Shown here one piece after another: positions 61,831-64,000 of a DNA stretch of 64,000 bases; the stretch's first letter is position 1; the number at the start of each line of letters is the position of its first letter. Origin of the DNA: Rhodobacterales bacterium RIFCSPHIGHO2_02_FULL_62_130 (lineage in GTDB: Bacteria > Pseudomonadota > Alphaproteobacteria > Rhodobacterales > Rhodobacteraceae); assembly GCA_001828855.1 (NCBI GenBank), contig MHZT01000044.1, forward strand, positions 1 to 64,000, given 5' to 3'. The notes beneath the pieces were generated by a model, which did no database searches, was not told the origin of the DNA, and saw nothing but the letters and a program-made list of their open reading frames with translations. The position numbers and the translations under genes were made by a program.

Positions 61831-61865
61831 TTTTTCGCAAGCAAGCATGATTTTCGAAAATCTTG
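61831..61865. promoter_or_regulatory. Composite palindromic operator between the gentisate dioxygenase and GntR genes
   Basis: GATTTTCGAAAATC (61849-61862) is a perfect palindrome, and the wider stretch 61846-61865 keeps CA...TG ends with one mismatch. TTTTTCGCAAG lies 4 bases before it at 61831-61841. The same two boxes in the same order and orientation (read toward the target gene) occur before nicX. It lies ~60 bases upstream of the dioxygenase start and ~57 bases upstream of the regulator. Confidence 0.75.
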
Positions 61866-61921
61866 GAATTGCCAAGCAATCTGAGGAAAGCCATACTGGG
61901 CAAGACAATGAAAGCACGAGC

Positions 61922-62593
61922 ATGACCCTTGCGGAAAAAGCCTATGAGTCCTTGCGCCACGACATCATCCGTGGTGCGTTTCAGGCTGAACAGCCTTTGC
62001 GTCTGGCCGATCTGAAAACCCGCTATGACATGGGGTTTTCGCCGCTGCGCGAGGCGCTGAACCGGCTTCAGGCCGAACGGCTGGTGGTGGCCGAGGCCTT
62101 GCGCGGCTTTAAGGTGGCGGGGCTTTCGGTGGCGGAATTGCAGGATGCCACCCGCACACGCATCATGATCGAATCGCAGGCGCTGCAAATGGCGATTGCG
62201 CGCGGCGATGATGCCTGGGGCGCAAAGATTGTCGGCGCGCTTTATGCCCTGAAGGCGCAGGCGGCGCGAAGCGGGGCTGACAAGGACGTGTGGGAGCTTG
62301 AAGCCCGCCACCACGCCTTTCACCGCGCGTTGTTGGAGGCCTGCGGGTCTGACTGGCTGCTGGAGTTTTTCGAACGCCTTTACGCCGCGACCGAGCGGTA
62401 TCGGATTCCGATTTTGATTGAGTCGGACGTGCCGACGGGGCGCGATATTCAGGCCGAACACACAGCCTTGGCCGAGGCGGCAATCGGACGAAATGCGGAC
62501 TTGGCGGTGGACCTGCTGCGCGATCATTACACCCGCACGGCGGATACCATTCTTGGCCTGATGGATGCGCCCAAGCCAAAGCGGCGGAAGTAA
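61922..62593 (+). CDS. GntR-family (FCD) regulator, probable controller of both catabolic operons
   Basis: 223 residues from ATG 61922. An in-frame ATG at 61847 is rejected because it would place the palindromic operator inside the gene. N-terminal GntR winged helix: LAEKAYESLRHDIIRGAFQA, then DMGFSPLREALNRLQAERLV. C-terminal FCD ligand domain (~80-215) with RTRIMIESQALQMAIARGDD, ARHHAFHRALLEACGSDWLL and AEHTALAEAAIGRNADLAVD, including the His/Asp residues that bind metal in this subfamily. FCD regulators usually sense carboxylic acids. Its position beside the operator suggests autoregulation and control of operons A and B. Confidence 0.91.
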   Translation: MTLAEKAYESLRHDIIRGAFQAEQPLRLADLKTRYDMGFSPLREALNRLQAERLVVAEALRGFKVAGLSVAELQDATRTRIMIESQALQMAIARGDDAWGAKIVGALYALKAQAARSGADKDVWELEARHHAFHRALLEACGSDWLLEFFERLYAATERYRIPILIESDVPTGRDIQAEHTALAEAAIGRNADLAVDLLRDHYTRTADTILGLMDAPKPKRRK

Positions 62594-62599
62594 AGGCGC

Positions 62600-62629
62600 C
62601 CTGACGCGACCTTTACGGGCCGCGTCAGG
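62600..62629. terminator. Bidirectional terminator between the GntR gene and katG
   Basis: Stem CCTGACGCG/CGCGTCAGG (62600-62608 and 62621-62629) with a 12-base loop, between convergent genes. No strong T-run, so efficiency is uncertain. Confidence 0.6.
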
Positions 62630-62641
62630 ACAGTCTTGGGG

Positions 62642-64000
<1,359 letters not shown>

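Noticed and set aside
61766-61921. Longer starts for the GntR regulator (61766 or 61847)
   Set aside because: They would put the palindromic operator inside or overlapping the coding region and overlap the divergent dioxygenase gene; the winged helix starts at 61922.

Overview
The window looks like chromosomal DNA of a GC-rich alphaproteobacterium, most likely of the order Rhodobacterales (Rhodobacter/Gemmobacter/Tabrizicola type). This is inferred from overall base composition, dense ATGA/TGATG gene overlaps, a type VI secretion (T6SS) locus without tssJ but with threonine-phosphorylation control, and an intergenic element (TTCATCTTGGCC-AAATACTCC type) that I associate with this group. No rRNA, tRNA, CRISPR array, transposase or integrase was seen.

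Region 1 (1-2120): the 3' part of an autotransporter adhesin, closed by a clear terminator. Region 2 (2298-27574): a single-strand T6SS locus in the order tssK-tssL-tssM-tagF-pppA-ppkA-vgrG-unknown-fha-small ORF-tssA-tssB-tssC-hcp-tssE-tssF-tssG-tssH. It encodes baseplate, sheath, tube, spike, membrane complex, recycling ATPase and a kinase/phosphatase/FHA switch; tssJ and a PAAR gene were not seen. Region 3 (27590-33204): an accessory block between two copies of the intergenic repeat. It holds a membrane-anchored M23 peptidase/lytic transglycosylase fusion, a secreted caspase-fold (C14) protein with a peptidoglycan-binding-like tail, a DUF1036 protein and two small exported proteins of unknown function.

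Region 4 (33190-38008): a sulfate ABC transporter operon (sbp-cysT-cysW-cysA) behind a cysteine-rich Rrf2 regulator, then an Lrp/AsnC regulator. Region 5 (38057-47183): ilvD, a GH3 beta-glucosidase behind an 18-bp perfect palindrome, and a methylamine-type operon (sarcosine/dimethylglycine dehydrogenase-like plus non-pyrrolysine MttB-like methyltransferase plus TetR). Region 6 (47203-50219): modE-like, modA, modB, modC with a Mo-box-like dyad before modA, ended by a strong hairpin.

Region 7 (50239-62593): two minus-strand catabolic operons and their probable GntR regulator. Operon A runs nicX (2,5-dihydroxypyridine dioxygenase-like), acyl-CoA dehydrogenase-fold flavoprotein, SRPBCC-alpha/beta hydrolase fusion, TetR, glutamine-synthetase-like ligase, flavin reductase, amino-acid-type permease. 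Operon B runs gentisate 1,2-dioxygenase-like cupin, fumarylacetoacetate-hydrolase-family enzyme, nitrilase, flavin reductase. Both promoter regions carry the same composite palindrome (core ATTTTCGAAAAT with an adjacent TTTTTCGCAAG box), which joins them into one candidate regulon of the divergent GntR gene. I regard this as the best candidate for an undescribed (hetero)aromatic degradation system. The window closes with the 3' part of katG.
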